Shown piece after piece: positions 16,958 to 26,010 of a DNA stretch of 39,402 nt. Source of the stretch: Psychromonas sp. SP041. GTDB taxonomy: Bacteria > Pseudomonadota > Gammaproteobacteria > Enterobacterales > Psychromonadaceae. Position 1 is the stretch's first letter. Every line of letters starts with the position of its first letter. The DNA lies in NCBI RefSeq assembly GCF_000470315.2, contig NZ_CBRF02000043.1:1-39402 (forward strand), in the 5' to 3' direction. The notes below the pieces were generated by a model. It was not told the DNA's origin, searched no databases, and saw nothing but the letters and a program-made list of their open reading frames with translations. A program made the translations under genes and the position numbers.

Positions 16958-18319
16958 TTAAGGATAAGGAAGCGTTATCGTCATCTGCAGACCTGTTGCC
17001 TTTGTATGCAAACTAGTTTCATTTAAATTTCTGGCACTTAAACTACCTGAGATAGCTTCAATTTGACGTCTAGCTAAGGCAAGACCTAAACCAAAACCAT
17101 CGGGACTTTTGTCTCTTGACTTATCAACACGAAAAAAAGGTTGAAAAATACTCTCTAAATATTCATCAGGGACACCATTTCCTTGATCGCTAATAATAAT
17201 TAAAACACTCTTGTCTCTCCTATCAACGGTTATTGTGATTGCTTTGTTAATTGGTGAGTATTTTAAAGCATTACGAATTAGGTTTTCTAATGCTTGTACT
17301 AACGCACGTTGGCTGCAATCAACAAGCGCTAATTGAGGAGGAAAAGAAGTAATAAATTGAGCATGAGGAAATTCATATTGAGCATCTTCCAGAATAATAT
17401 CAATCAGCTCAATCAGGTCAAATGCCTCACCAGTCAATATTGGTTTTTCATTTTCTAACCAAGCAAGCGTTAACGTATCCTCAATTAACATTCGAATTTC
17501 TGCCGTCTCTTTTTCTAATCTAGGTAGAAGCTCTGTTTCAGAAATACCTTGTTTTGCAGACCCTATTGCCATTTCCATACGCGTAATAGGTGTACGCAAT
17601 TCATGAGATAAATCGGCAATTAATTGGCGCTGTTTTATGATCAAATCATTGGTGTTTTCAGCCATTTGATCAAAAGCATCAGCCAAATCTGTTAGTTCAT
17701 CATTACGGGATCCTAAGCTTGGCCTAACGCGAACTAAGTGGTCTCCTTCGCTAAATTTTCGAGTTGCAGCACCTAAACGCTGTAACGGAGACATGACATA
17801 CTGATAAATAAGCCAAGTCAGTAATAATAAAGGCAACAGTGGTAAAATAACCTGTAGTAATAGATCCATATGTTGCCAATATGCGCCCGGTCGCATACGT
17901 TCAGGGAGCTGTATTAAAAAGTGTGTATTTTTATCAACAAAGGGAACTTCCATCACTGGGTTTTGATTAAAATATAAATGTACTTTCCAATCAATTCCTC
18001 TCCCCAACACAAATCGATCTAAGTATTCTTGTTGCATATAAGTGCCTAGAGTGGGTGTGAGACTTGATTTTACAATAGCGACCCATGTATTTTCATTTTT
18101 CTGTAAGGTACCTAACCAATCCGAGAGTTGTTCGTGCTGACCTTGTAGATAAAGCTGCTCTGCATGTTTAGCATACTCATTTAATTGTTGTTGATGCTCT
18201 ATTTTAATAAAGCTCATATGCCATTCAGTTTCGTCAGTGAGGTAGTTAATAAGAGAAAATAAGGTAATAGTTGCGATGGTAATAGAAGCGGATAAGCGCC
18301 AAAAAAGCGTATTTTTCAT
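16958..18319 (-). CDS. Sensor histidine kinase
   Basis: About 453 residues. A first membrane helix (about 5-25), a periplasmic region of about 125 residues and a second helix (about 150-170) precede a HAMP domain. The phospho-acceptor motif is ADLSHELRTPITRMEM, and the ATPase domain shows NLIRNALKYSP, SDQGNGVPD and GFGLGLALARR. The ATG at 18319 overlaps the regulator's stop as ATGA, so the genes are translationally coupled; the longer frame starts at a TTG and is less likely. Its position next to a TonB receptor recalls PfeS of Pseudomonas, which senses ferric enterobactin. Confidence 0.94.
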   Translation of the reverse strand: MKNTLFWRLSASITIATITLFSLINYLTDETEWHMSFIKIEHQQQLNEYAKHAEQLYLQGQHEQLSDWLGTLQKNENTWVAIVKSSLTPTLGTYMQQEYLDRFVLGRGIDWKVHLYFNQNPVMEVPFVDKNTHFLIQLPERMRPGAYWQHMDLLLQVILPLLPLLLLTWLIYQYVMSPLQRLGAATRKFSEGDHLVRVRPSLGSRNDELTDLADAFDQMAENTNDLIIKQRQLIADLSHELRTPITRMEMAIGSAKQGISETELLPRLEKETAEIRMLIEDTLTLAWLENEKPILTGEAFDLIELIDIILEDAQYEFPHAQFITSFPPQLALVDCSQRALVQALENLIRNALKYSPINKAITITVDRRDKSVLIIISDQGNGVPDEYLESIFQPFFRVDKSRDKSPDGFGLGLALARRQIEAISGSLSARNLNETSLHTKATGLQMTITLPYP

Positions 18320-19011
18320 GATAAGCAATAACCTTTACCGTGTACGGTTTTAATTCTGTCTGCTAGCATGCCGTTGTCAGTTAATTTACGGCGTATACGG
18401 CTTAAATGCATATCTAAGCTACGATCATAAAGACTAAAATTTCTTTCTAAAACAATTTGATATAAATACGGCTTACTTAAAATTTCACCTTGGTTATCTA
18501 GCAATGTCCAAAGCAAATTAAATTCAATGGTTGTAAAAACAACCAGTTCACCATCGTAAAGTACCTGCTGGTTTCGTTTGTTTAAGGAAAATAGATCAAC
18601 CATTAATTCTGATGGTTTTCGAACAGGAACTTGTGTATTCATTGTGCGTCTTAATAAGGCATCAATACGCAACATTAACTCTTCAATATTAAAAGGTTTG
18701 GGTAAATAATCATCGGCACCTTTATTGAAGCCTTTAATACGCTCTTCCTCTGCTCCACAGGCGGTGATAATAATCACGGGAGTGCTACGATGAGCACGCA
18801 AACGCTTTAGCATTGAAAAACCATCTAATTTTGGCAACAAAACATCGAGTAGAATAAGATCAAATTTTTCACTTAATGCTTTTTCTAACCCGCTCTCCCC
18901 GTCAAAACACTGAACAACAGAAAAGCATCTTCCTACTAGTATTTCGCTAAGTTGTTTATTTAACGACTGGTCATCTTCAATGACGAGAATTCTTGCATTA
19001 GTTGTAGACAA
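18316..19011 (-). CDS. OmpR-family response regulator
   Basis: 231 residues: receiver domain (about 8-120) with the acidic pair in IEDD, phospho-acceptor Asp56 in DLILLDVLLPKLDG and the conserved lysine in LPKPFN, then a C-terminal winged-helix DNA-binding domain ending in the 'SLDMHLSRIRRKL' and 'GKGYCLS' segments. It is the first gene of a two-gene unit with the kinase. It probably controls the adjacent TonB-receptor gene, as PfeR does for pfeA; that is inference from layout. Confidence 0.94.
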   Translation of the reverse strand: MSTTNARILVIEDDQSLNKQLSEILVGRCFSVVQCFDGESGLEKALSEKFDLILLDVLLPKLDGFSMLKRLRAHRSTPVIIITACGAEEERIKGFNKGADDYLPKPFNIEELMLRIDALLRRTMNTQVPVRKPSELMVDLFSLNKRNQQVLYDGELVVFTTIEFNLLWTLLDNQGEILSKPYLYQIVLERNFSLYDRSLDMHLSRIRRKLTDNGMLADRIKTVHGKGYCLS

Positions 19012-19115
19012 AACTTATTCCTTTAACTTAATGATAACGTCCATTGTTGAGCTAAGTTTATTGCATTTTTTAAAACAATAAATGCGATATCCCTTTAGCT
19101 TAAATTTTCACCTTT

Positions 19116-19459
19116 CTATGCAAACTCTATATTTTCCCTACGAGAAAATAAATCTACATGCCTGTTAATCAATGCCTTTAGGTCTTTAAGAAGTGCTTCA
19201 TTTTCTGACTGACACACAATCGACAGTTCATCCTCTGTTTTGTTAACCTGCATTGAAGTAACTCCGATGCTAAACGTTATTATTCCTTGAGGATCATCCC
19301 ATTCTGCTTCTACTTTCCGAGAAAAGTGTCGGCATAATACCGTTAAGTATTTGCTGGCGTTAAGTATTTTCTGGCATAGTTTGATTGGATCACAGCGGAT
19401 ACTGCCACCAATGCAGTATCTCGCGAGACTACATCGATAACCTTGTTCGGCGTATTCAT
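19116..19459 (-). pseudogene. DUF2218-family gene broken by a 17-bp tandem duplication
   Basis: Read on the minus strand from ATG at 19459, the product runs through 'NYARKYLTPANT' and then hits a stop. The rest of the protein continues in another frame: KYLTVLCRHFSRKVEAEW, then the 'DDPQGIITFSIG' turn, to a TAG at 19116. The pattern 'A.KYL..LC.HF..K' ... 'G.I.F..G' ... 'L..L..L...H...FS.RE' is that of DUF2218. The break is at two adjacent 17-bp copies, 19341-19357 and 19358-19374, differing at one base. Removing one copy restores a 108-residue DUF2218 protein. As far as I recall, this family often accompanies siderophore-uptake genes, which fits this site. Confidence 0.85.
19341..19374. repeat. 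17-bp tandem duplication that breaks the DUF2218 gene
   Basis: CGTTAAGTATTTGCTGG is followed at once by CGTTAAGTATTTTCTGG. Because 17 is not a multiple of three, the second copy shifts the reading frame. The single mismatch between copies means the duplication is not brand new. Confidence 0.95.
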
Positions 19460-19555
19460 AACTAATATCTTATTGTTTGTACGGTATATATATGAATATA
19501 AATAAAAGCGACTCTGTAAAAGAAGGCATCACACCACTTAAATATTAAATACAAA

Positions 19556-19570
19556 TGATATCTATTATCA
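19556..19570. promoter_or_regulatory. Fur-like box upstream of the DUF2218 pseudogene
   Basis: TGATATCTATTATCA matches 12 of 14 defined positions of TGATAATNATTATCA. It lies about 100 bases upstream of the DUF2218 start on the minus strand, and 430 bases from the ABC operon. Confidence 0.55.
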
Positions 19571-19909
19571 TAAATGCGGTGATATTATTCAATACTATGT
19601 TCAATAACAAGTAGAATTTATTTAATGACAGGTAAAAGCACACCAACATGCAGTAAACGACTATAAATCTTATCTATTGCAAAAAATTCGTTGTTTATAA
19701 TTTTTAATAGTTTTTAAAAAAATTAAAAAAATTAAAAAATAGCTCTGTATATAAGAAGAAATTTAACCGACAAAACTTAAATTATAATAGTAATAATAAA
19801 GTGAAGAATGACAAAAAATCATTCTATTAAGTCTCTTAATAATAAATCTAAACCAATCCTTCCGATATGATATTGACTGTATTTTGCGATATGTTACCCT
19901 AAACGTAAT

Positions 19910-19924
19910 CGATAACTATTATCA
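19910..19924. promoter_or_regulatory. Fur box of the siderophore ABC operon
   Basis: CGATAACTATTATCA matches 12 of 14 defined positions of TGATAATNATTATCA. It lies 76 bases before the start codon of the binding protein gene, where a promoter is expected. Confidence 0.65.
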
Positions 19925-19999
19925 TAAGTTAGCTTAACACCTTATATAAAACCTACTTTTACATATCATTTTATACTTACAATACGGTAAATTTACATT

Positions 20000-20935
20000 A
20001 TGAATTTTTTATTTCTAGTAAAAAAAAGGATTTTAAACAAGCTAGTGATTAGCTTGTTTATTACTTTATTTAGTTCTGTCAGTGCAACAGCTCAGACTAT
20101 AAAACATGCATTAGGTACTATTGAAATAGACGGTATTCCCAAACGTGTCGTTGTATTGGGCCACGGCAGTTTAGACTATTTAGATGCATTAGGTATTAAC
20201 CCAGTGGGGGTGACCAAGCAATTGTTACCTGACTTTATTAGTAAGTATAATGATAAACAATATTCCGCAACTGGCTCCCTACATGAGCCCAACTTTGAAA
20301 CTATCTTTACACTAAAGCCTGATATTATTATTGCAGAGAATCGTCAATCGACGCTTTATAAAGAACTTTCTGAAATTGCCCCTGTTTACATGTTTCAAAT
20401 TGATAACAGTAACTACTGGGAAGCGACCCAACATCACTGGCGTGTTTTAGGCATTATTTTTAACAAAGAATCCCGTGCTGAGGAGTTAATAAAAGAGGTA
20501 CAAGCTGGTATTGACGATGTTAAAAAGAATACATCTCAACATCCATCTAAAGCCTTAGTTGTGATGAATAATGGTAACAACCTAGCTATGTTTGGAGAAC
20601 AAAGCCGTTTTTCACTTATTTATCAAGAATTTAACTTTGGTTTAGCTTCTTCACAAAAAGTACCGGTTGTCACAGGCCCACATGGCAATTTAATTTCATT
20701 TGAATACATTGCAGATGCTAAACCAGAAGTTATGTTTATTCTTGACCGTGAACAAGCCATTGGTCAAAGTAATGGTAAAGCTAAAGCTTTATTCGATAAT
20801 GATTTAGTTAATACAACCGTTGCCGCTAAAAAGAAAAGAATAGTCTTTATGGACCCTGCTGCATGGTACTTAGGCACCGGAGGCTATCAAGCAACTAAAA
20901 TCATGATTAGTGATGCTCAGACTGCATTTAAATAA
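20000..20935 (+). CDS. Ferric-siderophore ABC transporter, periplasmic binding protein
   Basis: 311 residues with a signal peptide (about 1-32, ending SATA) and no lipobox, so it should be free in the periplasm. Family features of cluster-8 iron-siderophore binding proteins (FatB/VctP/CeuE/YclQ type) are visible: 'PKRVVVLGHGSLDYLDALGI', 'NFETIFTLKPDIIIA' and 'ALVVMNNGNNLAMFG'. The last segment is typical of the CeuE/FatB branch, which often binds catecholate siderophores. It is the first of four genes under a Fur box. The ligand is inference. Confidence 0.93.
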   Translation: MNFLFLVKKRILNKLVISLFITLFSSVSATAQTIKHALGTIEIDGIPKRVVVLGHGSLDYLDALGINPVGVTKQLLPDFISKYNDKQYSATGSLHEPNFETIFTLKPDIIIAENRQSTLYKELSEIAPVYMFQIDNSNYWEATQHHWRVLGIIFNKESRAEELIKEVQAGIDDVKKNTSQHPSKALVVMNNGNNLAMFGEQSRFSLIYQEFNFGLASSQKVPVVTGPHGNLISFEYIADAKPEVMFILDREQAIGQSNGKAKALFDNDLVNTTVAAKKKRIVFMDPAAWYLGTGGYQATKIMISDAQTAFK

Positions 20936-21014
20936 GTTATTTTGATACGTTTACGTATCGATAGGACTTCTTTTAATGAATAATTTTTTACCATTAATTC
21001 ACACATAAGACATC

Positions 21015-21983
21015 ATGAAATCCAACACCTTAAATAAACCTATGATTGCGCTAATCGCATTCATAGGGCTTGCTTGTGTCTCTTTGTTGATTGGTGTTGC
21101 CAACATCAATCTACAACAGATTATAAATAGTGATAGCCAAGCCTTAGAAATATTAGTAACGAGTCGAATACCACGTTTATTAGCAATTGCACTAGCGGGT
21201 GCAGGGCTCAGTATTTCAGGTTTAATTATGCAGCAAATAGTGCAAAATCGATTTGCTGCTCCATCCACTACCGGCACTATTGATTGTGCAATGTTGGGAT
21301 ATATAGTCGCAATATTGCTATTTTCAGATTTTGGAGGCTGGACCCACTTAATTGTCATTATGTTTTTTTCTATAATAGGAACACTGATTTTTGTTCGATT
21401 TTTACAGAAACTAAAATTTAAAAATACAATAATGGTTCCTTTGATCGGCATTATGTACGGTAATGTCATTTCAGCATTGACTACCTTTATCGCCTATAAA
21501 TACGATTTAGTGCAGACGCTTAATTCATGGGTTGTTGCTAACTTCTCTTCCATATTACGCGGTAATTTCGAATTTCTTTATTTGACCATACCAGCTTCAA
21601 TTATTGCTTACTTTTATGCCAGTAAATTCAGTGTGACAAGCATTGGAGAAACCTTTGCAAAAAACATCGGCTTGAACTATCAACGTATTGTTTTGATTGG
21701 CATTGTATTGGTCTCCATTCTTTCTTCATCTGTTGTGATGATCGTCGGTGTCATTCCTTTCCTTGGGTTAATTGTGCCTAATGTTGTTGCAATATTTCTC
21801 GGCGATAATATGCGACGCAACCTACCTTGGACAGCTTATTGGGGAGTGATGTTGGTATTAGCGTGTGACATTTTGGGGCGGGTGATTATATTTCCTTACG
21901 AAATGCCTATTTCAATGATCATTAGTATCTTTGGTGGTGCTGTATTTATTTATCTTATATTAAAGGATAAATCTAATGCTTAA
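21015..21983 (+). CDS. Ferric-siderophore ABC transporter permease (FecCD family), first subunit
   Basis: 322 residues with about nine to ten membrane helices. The FecCD signature 'SRIPRLLAIALAGAGLSISGLIMQQIVQNRFAAPST' begins near residue 55, and 'GVIPFLGLIVPN' near residue 245 is the coupling region facing the ATPase. It corresponds to VctD/FatD/CeuB-type subunits. The following permease gene overlaps it by 8 bases. The two permeases are expected to form a heterodimeric channel. Confidence 0.95.
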   Translation: MKSNTLNKPMIALIAFIGLACVSLLIGVANINLQQIINSDSQALEILVTSRIPRLLAIALAGAGLSISGLIMQQIVQNRFAAPSTTGTIDCAMLGYIVAILLFSDFGGWTHLIVIMFFSIIGTLIFVRFLQKLKFKNTIMVPLIGIMYGNVISALTTFIAYKYDLVQTLNSWVVANFSSILRGNFEFLYLTIPASIIAYFYASKFSVTSIGETFAKNIGLNYQRIVLIGIVLVSILSSSVVMIVGVIPFLGLIVPNVVAIFLGDNMRRNLPWTAYWGVMLVLACDILGRVIIFPYEMPISMIISIFGGAVFIYLILKDKSNA

Positions 21984-22971
21984 CCCATTAAAAAATTATT
22001 TAAGCTATGCGAAACGTAAAAATAACGACACGATAAAAGTAATTGTCTTAGCACTATTAACTCTCGTTATCCTAGGCTATTTTTTAGCTAAAGGACTTAC
22101 ATTAGATAACTATCAATTTTTCCTTTCTCGACGTATCCCAAAAATCTTATCGATTGTATTAGCTGCACTTGCTATCGCGTCATCTTCATTTGTTTTTCAA
22201 ACCATTACCAATAATCGAATTCTGACTCCCTCCATACTCGGATTTGATTCGTTATATGTCATGATTCAGGTCATATTGGTAGTGGCGTTTGGAGGGTTAA
22301 GTTCCCTGGTGATTGATAGTCGTATCAACTTTATATTATCTAGTGGCATTATGATTTTATCTGCAACAACCCTATTCCACTTTTATTTTAAACGCCAGAA
22401 CCGTAATATTTTCACTTTATTGTTGATTGGCATTGTATTGGGTAGCCTATTCAGTAGCGTTACAGGTTTCTTTGGAATGCTGATCAACCCTAATGAATTC
22501 GCATTTGTTCAAGGGTCGATGTTTGCTAGTTTTAACAACGTTAATGCTGACATCGTATATTGGTGTGTTGCACCATTATTACTTTGCTTTATTTGCTTAT
22601 TAAGATTATCACCACAATTAGACATTATGTGGCTTGGTGAAGACAATGCTAAAAGCTTGGGAGTTGATACTAAAAAATTAATAATGAAATTAATGTTTAT
22701 TATTACTATTTTAATCTCTATTTCAACTGCCTTAGTAGGTCCGGTTTTATTCTTTGGACTTGTTGTTGTGGCGTTATCTCGACAAATTTTTAATAACTAT
22801 CAGCACCACTTTTTGATTTTATCAAGTAGTGTTCTAGCGACCTTACTTCTCGTCAGTGGTCAGTGGTTTGTTGAAGATATATTAGACTTTGAAAGCACAA
22901 TTAGTGTGATCATTAATTTCATCGGTGGTGGATACTTCCTTATACTACTCATGCAGCAAAAACTGGACTAA
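21976..22971 (+). CDS. Ferric-siderophore ABC transporter permease (FecCD family), second subunit
   Basis: 331 residues with about nine helices. It shows 'SRRIPKILSIVLAALAIASSSFVFQTITNNRILTPSILG' near residue 50 and 'ALVGPVLFFGLVVVALSRQI' near residue 250, the FecCD pore and coupling segments of the VctG/FatC/CeuC type. An AGGA ribosome site lies inside the end of the preceding gene and the starts overlap by 8 bases, so translation is coupled. Confidence 0.95.
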   Translation: MLNPLKNYLSYAKRKNNDTIKVIVLALLTLVILGYFLAKGLTLDNYQFFLSRRIPKILSIVLAALAIASSSFVFQTITNNRILTPSILGFDSLYVMIQVILVVAFGGLSSLVIDSRINFILSSGIMILSATTLFHFYFKRQNRNIFTLLLIGIVLGSLFSSVTGFFGMLINPNEFAFVQGSMFASFNNVNADIVYWCVAPLLLCFICLLRLSPQLDIMWLGEDNAKSLGVDTKKLIMKLMFIITILISISTALVGPVLFFGLVVVALSRQIFNNYQHHFLILSSSVLATLLLVSGQWFVEDILDFESTISVIINFIGGGYFLILLMQQKLD

Positions 22972-22985
22972 GAATAAATACTAAT

Positions 22986-23747
22986 ATGATTAAAATTAAT
23001 GGTTTATCAAAAAAATACGACGATAAATTTGTTGTTAAAAATGCAAGTGTATTATTTCCTCAGGGTCAAGTAACCAGTATTATCGGGCCTAATGGAGCAG
23101 GTAAAAGTACACTTTTATCGATGGCTAGCCGCCTTACGGATAGCGACGCAGGTGATGTGATCATTGCTGAAATCCCATTGAACCAGTGGGAAAGCAAAGA
23201 CCTAGCTAAGCGCCTCGCCGTATTACGTCAATCTAACAATGTTAATATGCGCTTTACAGTGCGGGAATTAGTTTCCTTTGGTCGTTTCCCCTATTCACAA
23301 GGGCGTTTAACAACAGAAGATAATGACATAATAGATCAAGCATTAAAGCAGTTAGATATAAAGCACATTGAATCTCGTTTTATTGATCAGTTATCAGGCG
23401 GTCAACGGCAAATGGCTTTCATCGCGATGGTAGTCGCTCAAGATACTGATTATATTTTTTTAGATGAACCTTTAAATAACCTCGATATTAAACATTCTGT
23501 TGATATCATGAACACTCTTAAAAAATTAGCACACGAGTTTAATAAAGCTGTCGTTATCGTGATCCATGATATCAACTTTGCTTCATGCTATTCCGATAAC
23601 ATCATTGCAATGAAACAAGGTGAAGTCGTTAAAACAGGCAAAACTGTAGAAGTGATTGATGAAAAAGTATTAGCAGAGATCTATGATATTCCATTTACAA
23701 TTCAAGAAATAAATAACAATCGAATTTGTATGTATTATAACAGGTAG
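22986..23747 (+). CDS. Ferric-siderophore ABC transporter ATP-binding protein
   Basis: 253 residues. Walker A is GPNGAGKST at 34-42, the signature is LSGGQRQMAF, and Walker B with the switch glutamate is YIFLDEPLNNLD; the H-loop histidine is in VIVIHDINFA. The pattern belongs to the FepC/VctC/CeuD group. It is 14 bases after the second permease and completes the operon. It supplies the energy for moving the ferric siderophore across the inner membrane. Confidence 0.96.
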   Translation: MIKINGLSKKYDDKFVVKNASVLFPQGQVTSIIGPNGAGKSTLLSMASRLTDSDAGDVIIAEIPLNQWESKDLAKRLAVLRQSNNVNMRFTVRELVSFGRFPYSQGRLTTEDNDIIDQALKQLDIKHIESRFIDQLSGGQRQMAFIAMVVAQDTDYIFLDEPLNNLDIKHSVDIMNTLKKLAHEFNKAVVIVIHDINFASCYSDNIIAMKQGEVVKTGKTVEVIDEKVLAEIYDIPFTIQEINNNRICMYYNR

Positions 23748-23953
23748 CCATCAGGTTTAATAAACGGTCAATGAAATAAAAGTTCTAATTCATTTTCAGT
23801 CCAACTATTTAAAATGCAGTAGCACAATGATAATTGAACAGCACTAACTGTAACTAAAGCGAATATTGATTATCACTTAAATAATAGTAAACGTTGCTGT
23901 GCCCTCTTTACAGTTGTTAGAATGCGCGCTTAATTCTTCCCAAAAGAGATACA

Positions 23954-24670
23954 ATGGCAAATTTTAACGTTCACCTCAATACAGCCATCATTACCACCGG
24001 ACTTGGCTCTGCGACTTTATTGTCCGCAGAACATATTGACCTTAACAGTGCACTTTGGTTATGGTTTTTAGGCACCATGGGTGGCTTACTACCAGATATT
24101 GATTCTGATAATTCTACGTCATTAGATATGATTTTTAATTTGTTCGCGTTAAGTGCGGTTCTCATCGTACTCAGCTTTCTTACCACTAACTTGTTGATCC
24201 AAATTAGTTTCATTGAAATTATTCTACTGCCTTTGATAGTTTATTGTTTTATGAGATACATACTGAGACCTATCTTTGAAAAGATAACAGTGCATCGCGG
24301 CAGTTGTCATTCATTGTTTTTTCTCTTGTTTTCGGCATTATTAACCACACAGATAACGTGGCAACTTAATGAACAAGAAACATTAACATCAGCCACTTTT
24401 GCTTGGCTTTCTGGTGGATTTATTTTATTTGGCGGCTTGGTGCATCTATTATTAGATGAAATGTATAGTGTCGATTTAAGTAATATTAGAATTAAACGAT
24501 CTTTTGGAACGGCATTAAAATTAGCGGACTTTAATAATAAATTGTTAACCTTGATAACCATAATAGCGATTGCTGGATTAGTTTATATTGCTCCACCCAC
24601 CAACGAAGTTATCATTGCATTAAGTGATTGGTCTAAGTTTAAATTGTATGCTCTCAACTTTACAGTTTGA
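23954..24670 (+). CDS. YdjM-like (DUF457) membrane-bound metal-dependent hydrolase family protein
   Basis: 238 residues with about five membrane helices. The family's metal-site motifs are present: His7 in NVHL, LLPDIDSD near residue 45, HRGSCHS near 115 and HLLLDEMYS near 158. In Escherichia coli the relative YdjM is an SOS-regulated inner membrane protein of unknown activity. The assignment as hydrolase rests on conserved His/Asp residues only. It has its own terminator downstream and is separate from the siderophore operon by about 200 bases. Confidence 0.88.
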   Translation: MANFNVHLNTAIITTGLGSATLLSAEHIDLNSALWLWFLGTMGGLLPDIDSDNSTSLDMIFNLFALSAVLIVLSFLTTNLLIQISFIEIILLPLIVYCFMRYILRPIFEKITVHRGSCHSLFFLLFSALLTTQITWQLNEQETLTSATFAWLSGGFILFGGLVHLLLDEMYSVDLSNIRIKRSFGTALKLADFNNKLLTLITIIAIAGLVYIAPPTNEVIIALSDWSKFKLYALNFTV

Positions 24671-24746
24671 GTCTTAAAAATGTAGATAAGAATTTATATG
24701 ACTAAACATCAGAATAAAAACGTGAAAAAATAAAACGGTAAGCAAC

Positions 24747-24778
24747 AAAAAAGCGGATCAAATTCGATTCGCTTTTTT
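24747..24778. terminator. Terminator of the YdjM-like gene
   Basis: AAAAAAGCG pairs with CGCTTTTTT and the stem continues inward with one G-T pair and three more pairs around a 6-base loop. T-runs are present on both strands. It lies 77 bases after the stop. Confidence 0.85.
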
Positions 24779-24844
24779 AATTATTGGTAGTGATCTGGCT
24801 TATTGAGACTTAACCACCTTATTTGGATAAGCTAAGTCATTGTC

Positions 24845-24880
24845 TATATAAGCTTTTATAGACTCATAAAAGCTTATATA
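24845..24880. repeat. Perfect 15-bp inverted repeat with 6-base loop
   Basis: TATATAAGCTTTTAT and its exact complement enclose AGACTC. It sits between the convergent YdjM-like and reductase genes, after a normal terminator, and no T-run follows on either strand. Possible uses are a second mRNA 3' stabiliser or a protein site. Confidence 0.7.
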
Positions 24881-24936
24881 CCTTCAAATTTAACCAGTAT
24901 GTATCAGACACCAATATAAGTGAACACGCTGAGTCT

Positions 24937-25980
24937 TTATACTAGCTCAGTCAGCATCTCATCACTGTATTCAACCAGTGTACCACCGCTTGTTACTTTA
25001 CTAATGTAGTCCGGGTTAGCAATAAGAGGACGTCCAATCGCAATTAAATCAAATTTATCAGCTTCAATTGCTGCTTTTGCACTGTCATAGCTATAACTAC
25101 CAACACCCACTAGTGTCCCTGTGTAATTAGCACGTAGATATTCAGACGTTGTTTTGCCTTCTAACGAATCGAATTTTAGGCTGTCATCGAAAATGCCACC
25201 ATGCACGTAGGCAAGCTTTCTGTCTGTTAATTGCGGTAATAGGTAATCAAATACAGCTTTATCACGGGCATCTTCAGTCATATTGAAGTACGCGCCCGGT
25301 GATAATCTAATTGACGTGCGATCATTACCCACCGCTGCAATAACTGCATCAACAATCTCTAATGCAAAACGAGCCATATTTTCAGGTGTTTGTCCGTATT
25401 GGTCAGTACGTTCATTCGCTGCATAATGTAAGAACTGATCAATTAAGTAGCCATTTGCACCGTGAATTTCTACACCGTCAAACCCTGCTTCGATTGCGTT
25501 TTCTGCTGCTTTTGCAAAATCAGTGATTAATGATTGAATATCATCCAATGTTGCTGGTTTAGGCGTAATGTAAGTTAATTCACGCATACGCGGTACTGAA
25601 CCTTCAACACCAATAGCCGATGGTGCTAGTACATCGCCATCAAAAAAATGAGGATGTGCAACACGCCCTACATGCCAAAGTTGTGCAAATATTTTACCTT
25701 TTTTTGCATGAACAGCTTCAGTTACTTTTTTCCAACCTTGTATTTGTTTTTGTGTAAATAATCCCGGTGTATTCGGATAACCTTGGCCATCAGGTCTAAT
25801 AATGGTTGCTTCAGTAATGATTAATCCTGTATCAGCACGGCGTGCATAATAGTCTACAGATGCCTGTGTCGGTACTAAATCTTCATCGCTCATACAACGA
25901 GTTAAAGGCGCCATTAATATACGATTATTAAGGGTAATTGTGTCATTCAATTTGAATGGAGAAAGTAATGCGTTAGTCAT
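24937..25980 (-). CDS. Old Yellow Enzyme family alkene reductase (NemA type)
   Basis: About 347 residues, an FMN-containing TIM barrel. Visible motifs include 'NRILMAPLTRCMSDE' near the start, 'DYYARRA', 'GKIFAQLWHVGRVAH' and the catalytic pair in 'EIHGANGYLIDQFLH' (His and Asn). Family members reduce activated double bonds of enals, maleimides and nitro-compounds with NADPH. The ATG at 25980 has AAGGA at 9 bases; the longer frame would start at a TTG at 26010 with no such site. The likely trigger is electrophile stress, but no regulator gene is adjacent. Confidence 0.95.
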   Translation of the reverse strand: MTNALLSPFKLNDTITLNNRILMAPLTRCMSDEDLVPTQASVDYYARRADTGLIITEATIIRPDGQGYPNTPGLFTQKQIQGWKKVTEAVHAKKGKIFAQLWHVGRVAHPHFFDGDVLAPSAIGVEGSVPRMRELTYITPKPATLDDIQSLITDFAKAAENAIEAGFDGVEIHGANGYLIDQFLHYAANERTDQYGQTPENMARFALEIVDAVIAAVGNDRTSIRLSPGAYFNMTEDARDKAVFDYLLPQLTDRKLAYVHGGIFDDSLKFDSLEGKTTSEYLRANYTGTLVGVGSYSYDSAKAAIEADKFDLIAIGRPLIANPDYISKVTSGGTLVEYSDEMLTELV

Positions 25981-26010
25981 TTTATAAATCCTTGATTGGT
26001 AGAAAATCAA

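Larger units (their letters stand above)
19012..19999. other. Divergent regulatory region and pseudogene between kinase/regulator and ABC operon
   Basis: Apart from the DUF2218 pseudogene (19116-19459) and the Fur boxes at 19556 and 19910, this AT-rich region contains an inverted repeat AGAATGA-N7-TCATTCT (19805-19825). That repeat could be an operator, perhaps of the neighbouring response regulator. No other gene is seen. Confidence 0.5.

Noticed and set aside
20999-21469. 156-codon minus frame over the first siderophore permease
   Set aside because: It is the antisense of a well-supported FecCD permease and has no protein-like domain.
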